Assembly: GCF_030035675.1 (NCBI RefSeq)
Contig: NC_084489.1
Location: 72,941,365-73,005,364 of the forward strand
Direction of reading: 5' to 3'
From: Rhineura floridana
Lineage: Eukaryota > Chordata > Lepidosauria > Squamata > Rhineuridae
DNA: 64,000 nucleotides
The notes under the pieces were generated by a model, which saw nothing but the letters and a program-made list of their open reading frames with translations, had not been told where the DNA came from and ran no database searches. Made by a program: the position numbers and the translations under genes. Shown in pieces: positions 18,941 through 30,397 of the stretch; position 1 is the first letter of the stretch, and each line of letters opens with the position of its first letter.

Positions 18941-20035
18941 CCTATTGATTTCAATAGAATTTGCAAGGAGTAATGTGTTTAGAAACAAAGTATCACTTGC
19001 TGTCAGACAAGAACAGCCTCTTGTTCAGAGCAATTGGTAAATGTGTGATATATTGCTCCATCACTTGGATGGGGAGGTAAAAACCTTTGAATTGTAAGTA
19101 AACGTATTATTTCCAAAAATCTATTTAAAGTAAACAAGGGCCCAAATGCTAGATTTATAATTTATATAATTGTACATTTTTGTTCTCCAGCACTTTATTT
19201 TAATGTCCATTTGTGGCATGAACTGATACTAGAAAACTGGTCCAATGATTTGGAAGAATTCCCTATTGTTTATATTCAAAGCCTGGCTTTGACTTATTTT
19301 TATTTTAAAATCATGGGTCTAAAATGCAGTAAATTTTGATGAGCATACTGAGAAATGTGTTGTGCAAAATTGGGCATAAGCAATGTGAGGGTTTGTTTTA
19401 AAAAATAGCTTGTTTGGGGACAAAAGCATTTGAAAATATATAAGCAAGCATGTAAAAACTTTTAGACACCTGTTAGTAGCAAATAAGATGCCCCCCCAAA
19501 TCCTTAAAATATAGTTGGCAGCTTAAAATGTTTTCTTGTTTGCTAGTTCACCAACAGCAATTAAGTTGACTCATTGTTTGCATGTGGGTTCCTGGGGTTA
19601 GACTAAAGCTGAGGCATTTGCAGTCAGAGAAGTAAACAAAGTTAGATGCTACAATATGGAAGAAGATGCAAGGTTAATGTTTGGGGAGTAGAAAGGGTTG
19701 GCAAAAAGAACAAAACGGATGAAGCAGTGTAGGTGTATGTGTGTAAGAGATGAGATTAATGAAATTTCTGTGAAAATTAATGAAATTGCAAGACCGTGTT
19801 AAGGACTGGGCTGCTGAATGCATGCGGATTACCATTGTTGCATTCTCCCCGTAATATCAAAGTAATAAATGAGTGTGTTCCATCTTGAGCTGGATTCAGG
19901 GACAAATGTTCTTTCCCACAATAGGCTGGTGTCATGCTACAGGATGTGCATCTTATTTTATCCTCTGGCAGCTTGAGAGCAAGGATTGGGATTTGGAGAT
20001 CAAATTGATTAAAACTTACATTCATCTTATTTGTG
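18941..20035. other. Intronic, nothing recognised
   Basis: AT-rich unique-looking sequence up to the microsatellite. Confidence 0.4.
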
Positions 20036-20067
20036 CTCACTCACTCACTCACTCACTCACTCACTCA

Positions 20068-20105
<38 letters not shown>
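20036..20105. repeat. Compound microsatellite (CTCA)n(CA)n
   Basis: About nine CTCA units pass directly into about 17 CA units, 70 bp in all, nearly uninterrupted. Such length and purity suggest it is polymorphic. Confidence 0.95.
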
Positions 20106-20106
<1 letters not shown>

Positions 20107-22330
20107 CCTTTCTGCAATCACCTCTTACTTTCTAGTGATCCATGGTAATGGTAGCAATTTGCGATGGATGAACTTAAATTTAGAATGAGGGGGAAATTAT
20201 GGAATTCACAGTTCTGTGGAGTTTTGCATAAACAGCAGAGCCACCTCCTCCTAGCAAAAACTGCTGGAGAAGGCTGGATGAGTTGAAAAAGAGCAACAAA
20301 ATAAGGCACCCTAATACAAAGAGGAAACTATTTGGTTAAAACTATTAATAACTATTTAGTTAAAATGTGCAATGAAGGGAATTAATTGCTTATTTGACTA
20401 CTGGAACTGTTGTTTTCCATGTGGCATTTAGAAAAAACACAGAGAGGAAAAGAGGGAGAAGAAATCTGGTCATGTTCCCCTAAGAAAACCCCTGTGTTTT
20501 TGTTCCTTGACTTCTCACAATAGTGTCATCTCTTGGTGTTTCGTGTATCCAAATACAGGAAATGATTATGCACAATTTTCAAATGTGTTAGCCCTGTTGG
20601 ATCAGCTGAAGTCTTGCCCCTCCACCCAGCCACGCATGCACAATTCTCTTCTTAATTGAGATGAATGGGGTATTTAAAAGACTTGGTGATGGGACTGCCT
20701 GAGTTGATACTGACATGTGTGAAATGCCTGAAAATGGTTAATGAAGGATCAAAGCGATATAAAAAAGAAATCTGTAAGGGCTTCCTTATATATTTATCAA
20801 AGGACAGACATGATTTAAAAAGAGGAAGAACTTTTTAAAGTATTTTTTTCGAGCAAGGAATATTGTGTCTCTCTGTTACCTACCCTACACCCCACCCCAC
20901 GCATTCAATCTTCAATAGGTTTTATGTGTAGCACCAGGCTACCAATCAATAACAGGATGGATAGAATCACAGTTCCCATGAAGAAGACCATTGAATCTAG
21001 AATCTGCATTTTGCTTAAGTATCATGTTTCATCACCATCAAGATTCATCTACTTCCGAGCACAAATTCATACTCCATCCATGTTCTCCAGCTGCAGTTCA
21101 CTGAAATAGCATTATACCTTTATAAATAGCATTATACCGTTATAGAAGAGAAATGTATATGTGGTCAGCAACTGTGAATAAGTAAATTCAAGGGAAAAAG
21201 AAATTTTCACCTAGGTCAAGCATCTCTCCCCCACCCCCCGCAAATTATCCAGGCTATGTGAATAGCAGTGAACTTTAATCGCTTTCCAGCTTCATAGCCA
21301 ACTATCTCTATGGTATTGCAGGCTATTTACAAATTTGGTATGTATGTAAATTATTAGTTATCTGGGAAAAGGGAAAGCTTGATAGGCACTGATACAAAAA
21401 ATGAAGTGCATGCATTCCTCCTTTATGTTATCTTTTCCTGTCTGTTTTGTCTAAAAATACTGACAACCTAGCAAATCTTGCAAAAAGCAAGTTGCAATGA
21501 TGAAGTACAACAATTTGCAACAATTTCAAAGGCAGCTCACAATCATCTTGGTCATTCTGTCAAATAATATGCCTTTAGTATAAATGTATCAAATAATTTG
21601 GCAGTTTATATTGCTTGGCCTTTATAACGCCGCTAATTTATTGACAGAGTGTTGAGGAGTTTGCTTGCAGAATGTAAATGTGGTGTTAATTTCGGTTTTA
21701 AAAATGTATGGTATGTATGAAGAACAGAAACTCATCAGTCAGCTCAGTGGATAGCTTAGCAAGTTTCCTGCCTTGATCAGAAATGTTAGGTTATAGGAAG
21801 AATTGAAGGAAAAATAGCCTGGAAACGAGAGAGATTTGATAAAGTGTGGGATATGCCCTTGGCTAGAACATTTTTGGGTCAAAATTATTTTTAAAAGATT
21901 ATTATAAAAATTATTATAAACTGTGTTCCTGGAAAACCCGGAACTGTCGCTACACTGATGAAATAATAAGTAGTTGTAGAGCAGTTAAACTGGGGGATCT
22001 CCTTTCTAAGGGTAGGAGAACAAAGAGAGAGTCACTGAAAAAACAATGGCCTCACTCCAAAGCTCCATTAGTTCTGGCACACATGAATAGTTCAACAGGA
22101 GGGGGGGCTGCCCCCTTCGGTCCTGGTGAATGCAACGGCAATGGAGAGAATGGAGTGCAGAAGTCTGTGTGGTTATTGGAATCCATGTTAGGTATACCAG
22201 AGCCACTGCTTTGGGATGAAGAGTATGAAACTAGGAAAGGTAAACTCTTATCTATTTACCATCAGCTTTTAATTCAAACTTTGAGATGCACTGACCCTAA
22301 AAAGGAGTAGGTAAAATTGACAACAAGGAT
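20106..22330. other. Intronic, unique-looking
   Basis: No repeat ends are seen. The stretch 21540-21720, with ATGCCTTTAGTATAAATG, GGCCTTTATAACGCCGC and TAATTTATTGACAG, reads like conserved non-coding DNA (AT-rich, complex, retaining CpG), but this is a guess without an alignment. Confidence 0.35.
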
Positions 22331-22760
22331 AATAAATTTGCATATGGATAACATTAGAACAAAGCTGCAATTCAGAAGCCTTTTTTCTCAGAACATTTCT
22401 GAGATTTTTTTTTATGCTCCTCAAAATTTTTTTCTCTGAATAGACTCCATATCTTTTTGTTTTTTGGTGGTAGCCACTGTCCCCACCAAGCCCCAGAATG
22501 ACACTCGGTCCAGGGCATTGGGGTAGATTCAAAATGGTGACCAGGCTGCCAGCACAATTGTGCTGCTGCTGTCACTTTCAGTAGCAAAAAGAAGAAAAGA
22601 CACTGTTTTGTGGGATGGAGCAGGCTGGAGGAAACTGTGCTAATGATGAGCCCCATCCCTGGGGAACTGTTCCCGAATTCCTCCTGCCCCTGGAGAAATT
22701 TGGTGAAATGGTCCCCACAATTTCTCTACTCAAAAAAATAGGGTAGAAAATGTCAAGATG
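22331..22760. repeat. Unclassified interspersed repeat (probable)
   Basis: GTAGCCACTGTCCCCACCAA, TGGGGTAGATTCAAAATGG and CCCCTGGAGAAATTTGGTGA resemble mid-repeat sequence of squamate GGGATGGGCAGAAT-type elements. Class and exact ends are not determined. Confidence 0.35.
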
Positions 22761-24639
22761 ACATTCGCGCACAGCTCTAGACAGCATAGTATCTTTTGTC
22801 ACTCAAGTCAATGAGCAAATAAATATTTACGGTGTGGTGTCTCAGTCGCCTTTACCAGCAGCAGACCATGACAAGGGCACTGTGCAGCTGTTTTGAGCTA
22901 GTGTAAGTCATGTGGTGCAACAGAATAGGTTGCTGTACCTTTGCCAGTGATGTGCAATGGTACAGCAATCTATGCACAATGCTGATGTGCAGCAGTGGTT
23001 TGGTGAGGAAGGGGTGGAGCTGGGATGGCAATCTCCATGGCATCCCAAAAGCATTGTGGCTAGCACTCTGATCACCCAAGACAGGGTAAGGAGGTTATCC
23101 AGTGACACTGCAACTTGGGCACTATAGTAGAGGGAGACTTCCTGTTCAAGTTGGCTTGTACATGATCAGGCCATAACGCGGCTGTCCTGTATCCGCTTTG
23201 CATGTCTATGGGATCAGAATGCTGTTTACACTGATAGACTTCATGCCTTGTAAACCAAACATATATGCTTATAAAGAAGCTTCCTGAGTATAAGCAGATT
23301 ATCATAATTGTCTTCCACCATGTTTTTGCACTTGTCAAATGTCTGTAGTTGATTGGGCAGGGAGATGGCGTGATACAGCGTTCTTACAGCTGAGGAAGTT
23401 AGCAACACTTCCAGTTTCTGAGAAAGTGACCATAGCTTGTATTCTAGGGACCATGCAATTAATTCTGTGCATCCAAGTCAGCTTTGGACTTGTTTAAGAA
23501 ACATGGAGGCTCCCTGCATTGTTGGCCAAAACCACTTTTAACTCTGGGGCAAATCTCCTGTGCAGAATGTAGCAGGGTATTGGGCTCTGGTGTTAAATGA
23601 GAAAAGAATAAGAAAATCAAACTGGCTGCTTGAAAGACCTGGGGAATGCCTAATGCAGCTCTGTGTCTTCTGGCCTGTGTTTCCTCCAATATTTCAAGAT
23701 GTGGCTCACACTTTAGCTTGAAATGCCTCCTAACCCACTTCCATGGGAATTACCTTCTCACCCAAGCCTAAGTAAGGTGCAAGCCAATAGACTGACATTC
23801 ATAATTGCCTGATTTCCAAGTCATATTCTTTCAAAACCTTGTCCATTAAAGACATTGTTATGGAGCAGAGATCTAGGAATCACGGTTGCACAAGATGCAC
23901 TGCTCCTGTATGCAAATGACTTTGGAGATCTGAAATGGTAACCCAGGATGTGAAATGGCTCTAGGTCGGTGACTAGTGTCCTTTTTTGCAGTAGTACTAT
24001 CTGATCTGATCCCTTCTCTGCATTTCTGCTCAGTTAAGACTGCAAACATAAGCCAGCCTGATGATCAACAAATGCTTTGAGCTTTTGGAAAGCTATGGAG
24101 AGTCTGAGCTGAGTGAAGTTCAATTTCAACATGCAGACTGCAGGTATATGTGCATTTTGTCTCCTGGAAGAGAAAGTGGTTGTAATTATTAGTGGCATCC
24201 TTGCCTCTTCAAGTCCAAATGAAACATTAGCTTACTAAGACTATTTGAAGGTGCTGTGCAGGGTGTGGGAAAGCTGAATGTGACAGACTAGATATTCCCT
24301 GCTTAGAAGTTGCAAAACATTGGTTTGGTATTTAAACTGTGAAGATCCCCCCCCCCTTATGTTTTAGGTCTCCTTGATAGAAGCAGGCAGAGTTGCTGAG
24401 ATTATTTTCTAGGCAAGGCGATAATCACTGTAAGAGATAGTGACCAAATTGTGGCCAATGTCAACACAACGCAATCGTGCAATCATAAACCGTGGCCAGC
24501 TAGTCTGATTGAATGCATAAAGATAATGAATTTCCTAGACAAATTAAGCAGAATGGAAAGAATAACAATAAAAAGCTATATTTTGGATATATGTTTTCAC
24601 AGAAATTTTCAGAATATGTAATTTGTAAGTGCCATAGCT
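22761..24639. other. Intronic, nothing recognised
   Basis: No exon, RNA gene or repeat terminus is seen. Opposed short frames at 22852-23338 look fortuitous. Confidence 0.35.
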
Positions 24640-24955
24640 AATATAGGCACAAATGTTTTATGCAACTGGAACGAATGGAAAGTGGGCAAAATTTCAACAA
24701 AATCCCTTTCTCATTTCAAGGGGTCTCTCAGAAGAGAATTCAAACTTTCATTTCTGTGCAATGTAAATATGGGCTAGTTTAAAGTAGTGGATGCAAAGTG
24801 TAGTTAAAATTTTTGCACAAAAAGGTGAACAAATTTTCATACAGACATAAAATAAAGTTTGTAAACTGATTTGGAAATGGGTCCAGCTGAATTTAAAACT
24901 GGGAAAATTGGAAACACGAAAAAACTGAAAATGGACAGATTTGTCCATCCCTCCT
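24640..24955. repeat. AT-rich repeat related to 29430-29830
   Basis: It contains AACAAATTTTCATACAGAC and AACTGATTTGGAAATGGG, and ends GGACAGATTTGTCCATCCCT. Similar end sequence (ACTGATGTGGAAACTGAAGA) occurs in the copy at 29430-29830. Family unknown. Confidence 0.4.
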
Positions 24956-26469
24956 TCCTTTGAGCTTTGCTTTCAACTCTGACACACATGTAAATAGAAA
25001 AGTATTTCATCAACATCCGTGATGTTTTAGAGGTGAAACAAGCACAAAATTATATATCCAAATAAAGTTGCTTTTTTAAAAAAAATCTAGACTGTTTAAA
25101 ATTTGAAATTGCAAATGGACAACTGCAAGTTGAGGAAAATGAATTTCACAACCTAATTATTTGGTATTCACTGATACAGATGCCATTACTGTTCTTTTCC
25201 CCCTCTGCCTGTTATTACCAGCTCTTTGGATTCTTAGTTTTATATGAATTGTGACCTGGAAGCAGAAAAAGGGACTTGGGAAACATTAGAGATCTCAATT
25301 GTTAAGCAGAACAGACAGTAATTAGATTGCACCGTAGTGCTTGCAGTTTACGTTTTAAGTTTAAAGGGGAAAGCGGGAATAAATATTCCTTAATGTCATT
25401 GACAGGGGATTTTCCCACAGCTGCAAGCCACTACACCAGACATATTGATTAATCTGTGGTGTACCATTTATTTATGCTAAGCGTCTGATGTTTGTTTCTG
25501 CAATCTGGTCTTTCAAATGCATGATAATATTTGAAGTGTTGGCATCACCCACATGCTTTTAAAGCCACATGCCAGCTAGGCTGCTTAGTTTACCTTCCTC
25601 TCTACAGTTCACACAAAAAATATGGTATGTTTCATGTGTGGTTTGAGTATAGATTCTTGACTTAAAAAAAAAATCCTCATGTAACATCACAAATTGGGGA
25701 GGGAAAGTGGTTACGCAAACATGGTCCTTGGTTACATTTGTGGATATTACATGGTACAGAAAATGATTATGGGTCTTTCTGCATTTTCACAGCATGCTGG
25801 CCACACCTTTGCAATATGATAAGAAAGGGATGTATGTGTAATGCAGGAAATTTACACTAGGAGTCATGATTATCCAAGGGTCCCAGTTTATGTCTTCTGT
25901 ATATCTGCATACGTGCATACCACCAATATATCTGCACTGGTTTGAAGAGCAGGATATAAATGCATCAAATAAATAAAGGGAGAAAAATTGACAGAAAGAT
26001 GTAGGTGGTGTGGAAATGTAGGGTAAAAACAGGCACACCCTCTAAAAAGAGATCTCAAAATCTTTGTTGCATTTTCTGAATTGGAAGCATTTATTTTCAG
26101 CGCAGAAATGTGTGTGCAAACTACTTCTACCTTGCTTTATGTCGAGTCTTCTTCATGAGATGTATCCAGGGCTATGAATAGATGGATGGGGGAGGAGGAA
26201 AGAATCCCACCTCCACAGATTCATCCAAAGTTGTGAACAGAACCTACACATGTGACATGTGAATGTCATGCAAGTGCTCTGTTCACAGCATTGGATCACT
26301 GCATTGTTTGGGTGGAGCAGAGCTGGGTGGCTGGCCCTAGTAGTTTGCTACCTGAGCATCCCACGCCAACACTGTTGACATGTTCCACGCGCTGCCACTC
26401 ACCCAAATGATGCTGCTCCAAAGTCTTCTGAGGCTTTGCCAAAATCTTGTGGGGCATGAGAGAGGCCTA
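24956..26469. other. Intronic, unique-looking with a possible conserved block
   Basis: 25310-25560 (TGCACCGTAGTGCTTGCAG, AATAAATATTCCTTAATG, CATATTGATTAATCTGTGG) is complex AT-rich sequence with ATTA motifs and could be a conserved non-coding element. A short GAGCAGGATATAAATGCATC tail near 25945 may be an old LINE end. Confidence 0.35.
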
Positions 26470-26472
26470 TAT

Positions 26473-26900
26473 GGCCACATTCACTCCAGACATTTATTGC
26501 ACTTTAAACAGTCGTGGCTTCCCCCAAAGGATCCTGGGAAGGGTAGTTTGTGAAGGGTGTTGAGAGCTGTTAGGAGACTCCTATTCTCACAAAGCTACAA
26601 CTGTCAGAGTGGCTTAACAATCAATCCCTATTTTCAGAGAACTCTGGAAATTGTAGCTTTGTGAGGGGAATAGAGGTTTCCTAACACTCAACACTTTTCA
26701 TAAACTATATTTTCCAGGATTCTTCGGGGGAACCCATGACTGTTTAAAGTGGAATAAATGCAGAGCTTGGAAAAGTTACTTTTTTGAACTACAACTCCCA
26801 TCAGCCCAATCTAGTGGCCATGCTGGCTGGGGCTGATGGGAGTTGTAGTTCAAAAAAGTAACTTTTCCAAGCTCTGAAAATGTCTGGTGTGAATGTGGCC
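26473..26900. mobile_element. Harbinger-like MITE carrying a nested MITE
   Basis: The left terminus GGCCACATTCACTCCAGACA mirrors the right terminus TGTCTGGTGTGAATGTGGCC. The body matches 3507-3799 (AATTGTAGCTTTGTGAGGGG). The flanks are TAT (26470-26472) and TAT (26901-26903), a 3-bp duplication but not the canonical TWA. The right arm is interrupted at 26761-26876 by a second element; without it the element is about 312 bp. Confidence 0.7.
26761..26876. mobile_element. Perfect 47-bp-arm palindromic MITE, nested
   Basis: The first 47 bases (26761-26807, starting CAGAGCTTGGAAAAGTTACT) are the exact reverse complement of the last 47 (26830-26876), with a 22-nt loop. CAG...CTG ends and a CTACAACTCCCATCAGCCC body suggest hAT. 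The flanks are AATAAATG on the left and AAAATG on the right, which fits an 8-bp duplication with a 2-bp loss, or 6 bp with one mismatch. The lack of any arm mismatch implies a young insertion or strong selection on pairing. Confidence 0.85.
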
Positions 26901-26916
26901 TATGTCTTATTCCCTG

Positions 26917-27082
26917 GCAGCCAAGAGGTCTTCTGTATCTTTAAAAGTTGTGCAGGGGGAAGGGAGAATTCCACCTTGTGGTTTTTCCCATTACAGAGTT
27001 GCAAGAACACCTGCACTTGGCTGACTTTCTCTTCTCCTAAAGATACAGGATCAGTCTCAGGTCCTGAGCCTGGCAACCCTAC
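26917..27082 (-). mobile_element. GGGTTGCCAG-type MITE
   Basis: The minus strand begins AGGGTTGCCAGGCTCAGGAC, passes GATCCTGTATCTTTAGGAG and ends near GACCTCTTGGCTGCCAGGG. The internal TCTTTAAAAGTTGTGCAGGG matches the copy at 46391-46560. It adjoins the Harbinger-like MITE. Superfamily uncertain; TA flanks suggest Tc1/mariner. Confidence 0.55.
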
Positions 27083-27734
27083 TGGTCTCAGTCTGTCTGG
27101 TCTGGTGTTCTAGCCGTAGGCTGGCCTAGTTGGGTCCTGGTCATGCAGTGCCCAGCACAGCAGCTATTGTTGCTGGTTTTTCTGTTGGTTGGTGTTTTTT
27201 TTTTTAGTGAAGGGCCTGCTGCAGTTCAATCAAAACTGGAAAAGTGGTGCTTCGCAGCCCAGCAAGGTGGTGGTCTGCTTAACGGAGCACCCGTCCAGGT
27301 AACCACCAGTGGTGAGTTCTAGGGCTTGCAGCTCCTTGTGACCCTTCCATTTGTTTAGGCAGTCCATAGCCAGGCAGAACACTGCTGGACTGTGTGGATA
27401 CACTGGTGCTGTGGTGGGGAAGCTCTCAGCGTCCTGCTGGGCTGTGGAGCATTGCTGGTGGAGCAGCCCAGTGCAGGCACGGGCAGGCAGTGATGGGGAC
27501 ACTCATTTCACCACCCCTCCAATCCACTGCCTGAGCCAAGAGGCTCAGTGTGGTTCATGGAAAGGCTGGCCATGGAAGGCCACGATCAAGCGTTTATATT
27601 GCAAGACACGATGTGTGAACAAGGCTTTTGCATTCATCAATGATGGCTGAAAGTGTGCAGTGTGAGCTAGGAAGTCTCGGGGCAAGTCTCATGTTCACTA
27701 TAATTCTTGTAGCACTTCCAACACCCCCAGTATG
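27083..27734. other. Intronic, nothing firm
   Basis: Includes a T11 run near 27200 and a GC-richer patch (27230-27550) open on both strands for 90-100 codons. No domain is recognised in either frame. Confidence 0.35.
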
Positions 27735-27838
27735 GAGATAAAAACACGGGCCTGCCTCGTGGGGCTGTTGCAAAACTTACTAGGCTAATGTTCATGAACT
27801 GCTTTGGATGTTTGAAATATGTTACATAAATGCTTAAT
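27735..27838 (+). repeat. Degraded SINE tail (weak)
   Basis: CTCGTGGGGCTGTTGCAAAA, TGAACTGCTTTGGATGTTTG and ACATAAATGCTTAA resemble the 3' part of tRNA/CORE-type SINEs. No head remains. Confidence 0.35.
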
Positions 27839-27855
27839 GCACTCCATGGATAAAT

Positions 27856-27884
27856 TTGAGACCACCCTCCATGGGTGGTCTCAA
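27856..27884. repeat. Short perfect hairpin
   Basis: TTGAGACCACCC and its exact complement GGGTGGTCTCAA are separated by five bases (TCCAT). It is not part of a repeat I recognise. Confidence 0.7.
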
Positions 27885-28324
27885 TTTGAGCAGCGAGGGC
27901 GAAACCTCAATGCACTTATACGTTGCGTTTTCCTTCTCCAATAGATGATTTATTGCATTTGACACCCACAAGCCTTCCTGGAAGTGTGCCTTGCATGTTG
28001 ATAGAATGGTGACCAGGGTGTGAGTTATTTTAAGGTACACAGGTGTGTATGAAAGAGAGAAGGCAGTGAAAGAGACTGAGATCTGTGGGCTACCTGAAAG
28101 TCAGGAGTCTGCCATGGTGATGCTTATAAGTAGCTCTTGGCATTTAAATGCTTGAAAATAAAGTAGAAAGAGATTGTTGTGCTGGCCAGAAAAGAAACAT
28201 GCACTATAGGGTTAATTGCATGGACTTTTATTATTTGAACTGTAAATGCTTGTAGGACAATGCAAGTCTTTGAGTTTCATTTTGGACTTGTTTTGACAGA
28301 CAGAATGGAAAGACATTATATATA
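27885..28324. other. Intronic, nothing recognised
   Basis: No repeat end or exon is seen. Confidence 0.35.
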
Positions 28325-28459
28325 CGATTGAAAAACATGTGGCCTCCAGATATTGTTGAACTACAGCTTGCATCAGTTGCAGCCATCTTGATCAATGGTT
28401 GAGGAAAATGGGAGTTGTAGGCCAAGAACGTCTGGAGGGCCTCAGGTTCCCCGTCCTTG
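28325..28459. mobile_element. hAT-type MITE, diverged
   Basis: CATGTGGCCTCCAGATATTG, TGGGAGTTGTAGGCCAAGAA and CGTCTGGAGGGCCTCAGG follow the same order as the copy at 12016-12151. The outer ends are eroded and the target duplication is not readable. Confidence 0.65.
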
Positions 28460-29429
28460 TTATAAACTAGTTTCTGATTGAAATACTTCAGCCTTTTGTA
28501 ATGTGTCTTTCTCTCTATAAATCCCATCTGTTCTCCCTAATGAAATATTCTGTGAAACTTGAAAGACAGAAGATATCATTTTTCCTACTGTGTGAAGTAA
28601 ATGAAAATGCACAGAGGGCTAGACCTTCAGCTTAGTGTAAATTTGGCTTAGATAAATAGTACTATGAAAGCGTATGTGTAAGGGAGCCTGGTTTAATAAC
28701 TTTCACTTCAGCCAATCTTGTAAAAATGTAAAGTGCCAGAAGCATAAGACTGGCTGTGGACGTGACACAGATGTGGAAGGAACAGGAAGCTTGGGGATCT
28801 TATGCTTCCTGTCAAGCTGTCCCCATGTCATTCAGGGTGGAGGGGGGAAATTCCATTTTAGCCACCGTGAGGAAAAATGTCACTAGGCCTCATTGTTAAA
28901 AGGCCAAAGGCCTCTGATGGACTGAAGGATCTAATGTCACCGTTTTCTGTCTATGCATAGCTGTATGGGATTATAGAATCCATTTGACACTACATTGCAG
29001 AGAGAGAGAAAAAAATAGAGAGCCAAAGTTCTTAAGGGCAGAATTAAATGCCTCTACTCATCCTTTGTCCATCCCAGCATATACAGTGCTTGAATTGTCA
29101 GGGAGCCAGAGGGCCCATGGCCCCCTTAGCTACTATTCTTAGGAAGCTGTGGGGAAATGGCTGAGGTGGGGACCCTTGTGGTTTTTATTAAGGATGCCCT
29201 GCTTTCCCACATAATTCAAACACTGTTGAGGTTTACTTGTGTGTGTTTGTGTGTGTACACTCACACAGGTCTTTGAATGTAACTAATGTATGTTAGGTAC
29301 ATATTTTGAAAGTCTAATATTTATAGTAAGTACTATTTTGGCAGTGGCTAGCCTTATTCAGGTACTATGCTCATGAGTAAATAGAATTAAGGGTGAGGGA
29401 GAAATTTGATTGTTTGCATTTAAAGGCAA
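28460..29429. other. Intronic, nothing recognised
   Basis: Unique-looking, with a short (TG)-rich patch near 29245. Confidence 0.35.
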
Positions 29430-29830
29430 ACATATCTAATTCACACTTTACGAAACAATACTCAAACCAAAACACAGACATCCTTTTAAATTTTCACTTC
29501 TCCAGATTCTCCAGTGCGGTTCTTCAGCCAAGCAATGTGTACAAAAATGCATATACTAAAATGTGCATAAAAATGCATATGTTAGCAAAAATAACATACA
29601 AAAATGTGTTATATTAGGGAAAACTGATTTGCAAAAGTATGTATATTAGACAGACACAACTTTCATACACAAATGTGTATATTAGGAGAAATTCATACTG
29701 AAATGCTGGTGAGTTTTCATGATTACTTTTTTTTTTTTTTTACAAAAATCACAAACTGATGTGGAAACTGAAGAGTGGGAAAATGAGAAATGGAGAAACT
29801 CAGACTGACTAATTCCAGCATCCTTAAGTA
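29430..29830. repeat. AT-rich repeat with ATGCATAT tandem units
   Basis: Loosely repeated units such as ACAAAAATGCATATACTAAA, CATAAAAATGCATATGTTAG and CACAAATGTGTATATTAGG span about 150 bp, followed by T15 (29729-29743) and ACAAACTGATGTGGAAACTG. Related sequence is at 24640-24955, 31255-31690 and 63300-63425. Class unknown. Confidence 0.5.
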
Positions 29831-30104
29831 GAACATATAAACAGGAACAAGCACACTAGTTATGCTATCTGATGCCATCCTCCCTGAGTTGGAGGGTAGT
29901 CATGTGTAATGGAGAGCCTGATCTACTCGTGTAGGCTCCCTGCACAATGCAGAACCCTGGAAATTGAGATTTGACATTGCATAGGACCCTCCATGAGGGC
30001 AGGAGGTTCTCCACTGCAGGTGGCTGACTCCAACTCTCAGAGGGACATAGGGACTGGGAGGGGAGGGACAGAGCCAGCACATTGGTCCTCACACATACCC
30101 TGTT

Positions 30105-30397
30105 TATGAGTATACTCTCCTGCAGATACTAACTCATCAGGAGGTCCATTCCGCACAATGTAGGAAGCGGACCTTTAGTATTGTGACTGACCCTTCGGAA
30201 TCCCCTCCACGTAAATATTAGACAGGCACCGTCTCTGTTGTCTTTTCAGCGCCTACTGAAGACCTTCCTCTTTCAGCAAGCTTTTTAAGTAGAGACTGTA
30301 TCTTAGTCTAGATGTGTACCGTATGTTTGCCATCCTGGGCTCCCTTTGGGAGGAAGGACGGGATATAAATTTAATAATGAATAAATAAATGAATAGT
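30105..30397 (+). mobile_element. L2 LINE 3' end
   Basis: GGTCCATTCCGCACAATGTA, TTAGACAGGCACCGTCTCTG and CTGAAGACCTTCCTCTTTCA are the nucleotide counterparts of the C-terminal coding region at 8080-8225. The UTR is short, followed by TGCCATCCTGGGCTCC, GGACGGGATATAAATTTAAT and (AAAT)n. 5'-truncated. Confidence 0.85.

Noticed and set aside
18980-19020. ADARB2 exon 2 (ACAAAGTATC stretch)
   Set aside because: Translation does not give the expected DKVSILSTF sequence and there is no pyrimidine-tract acceptor.
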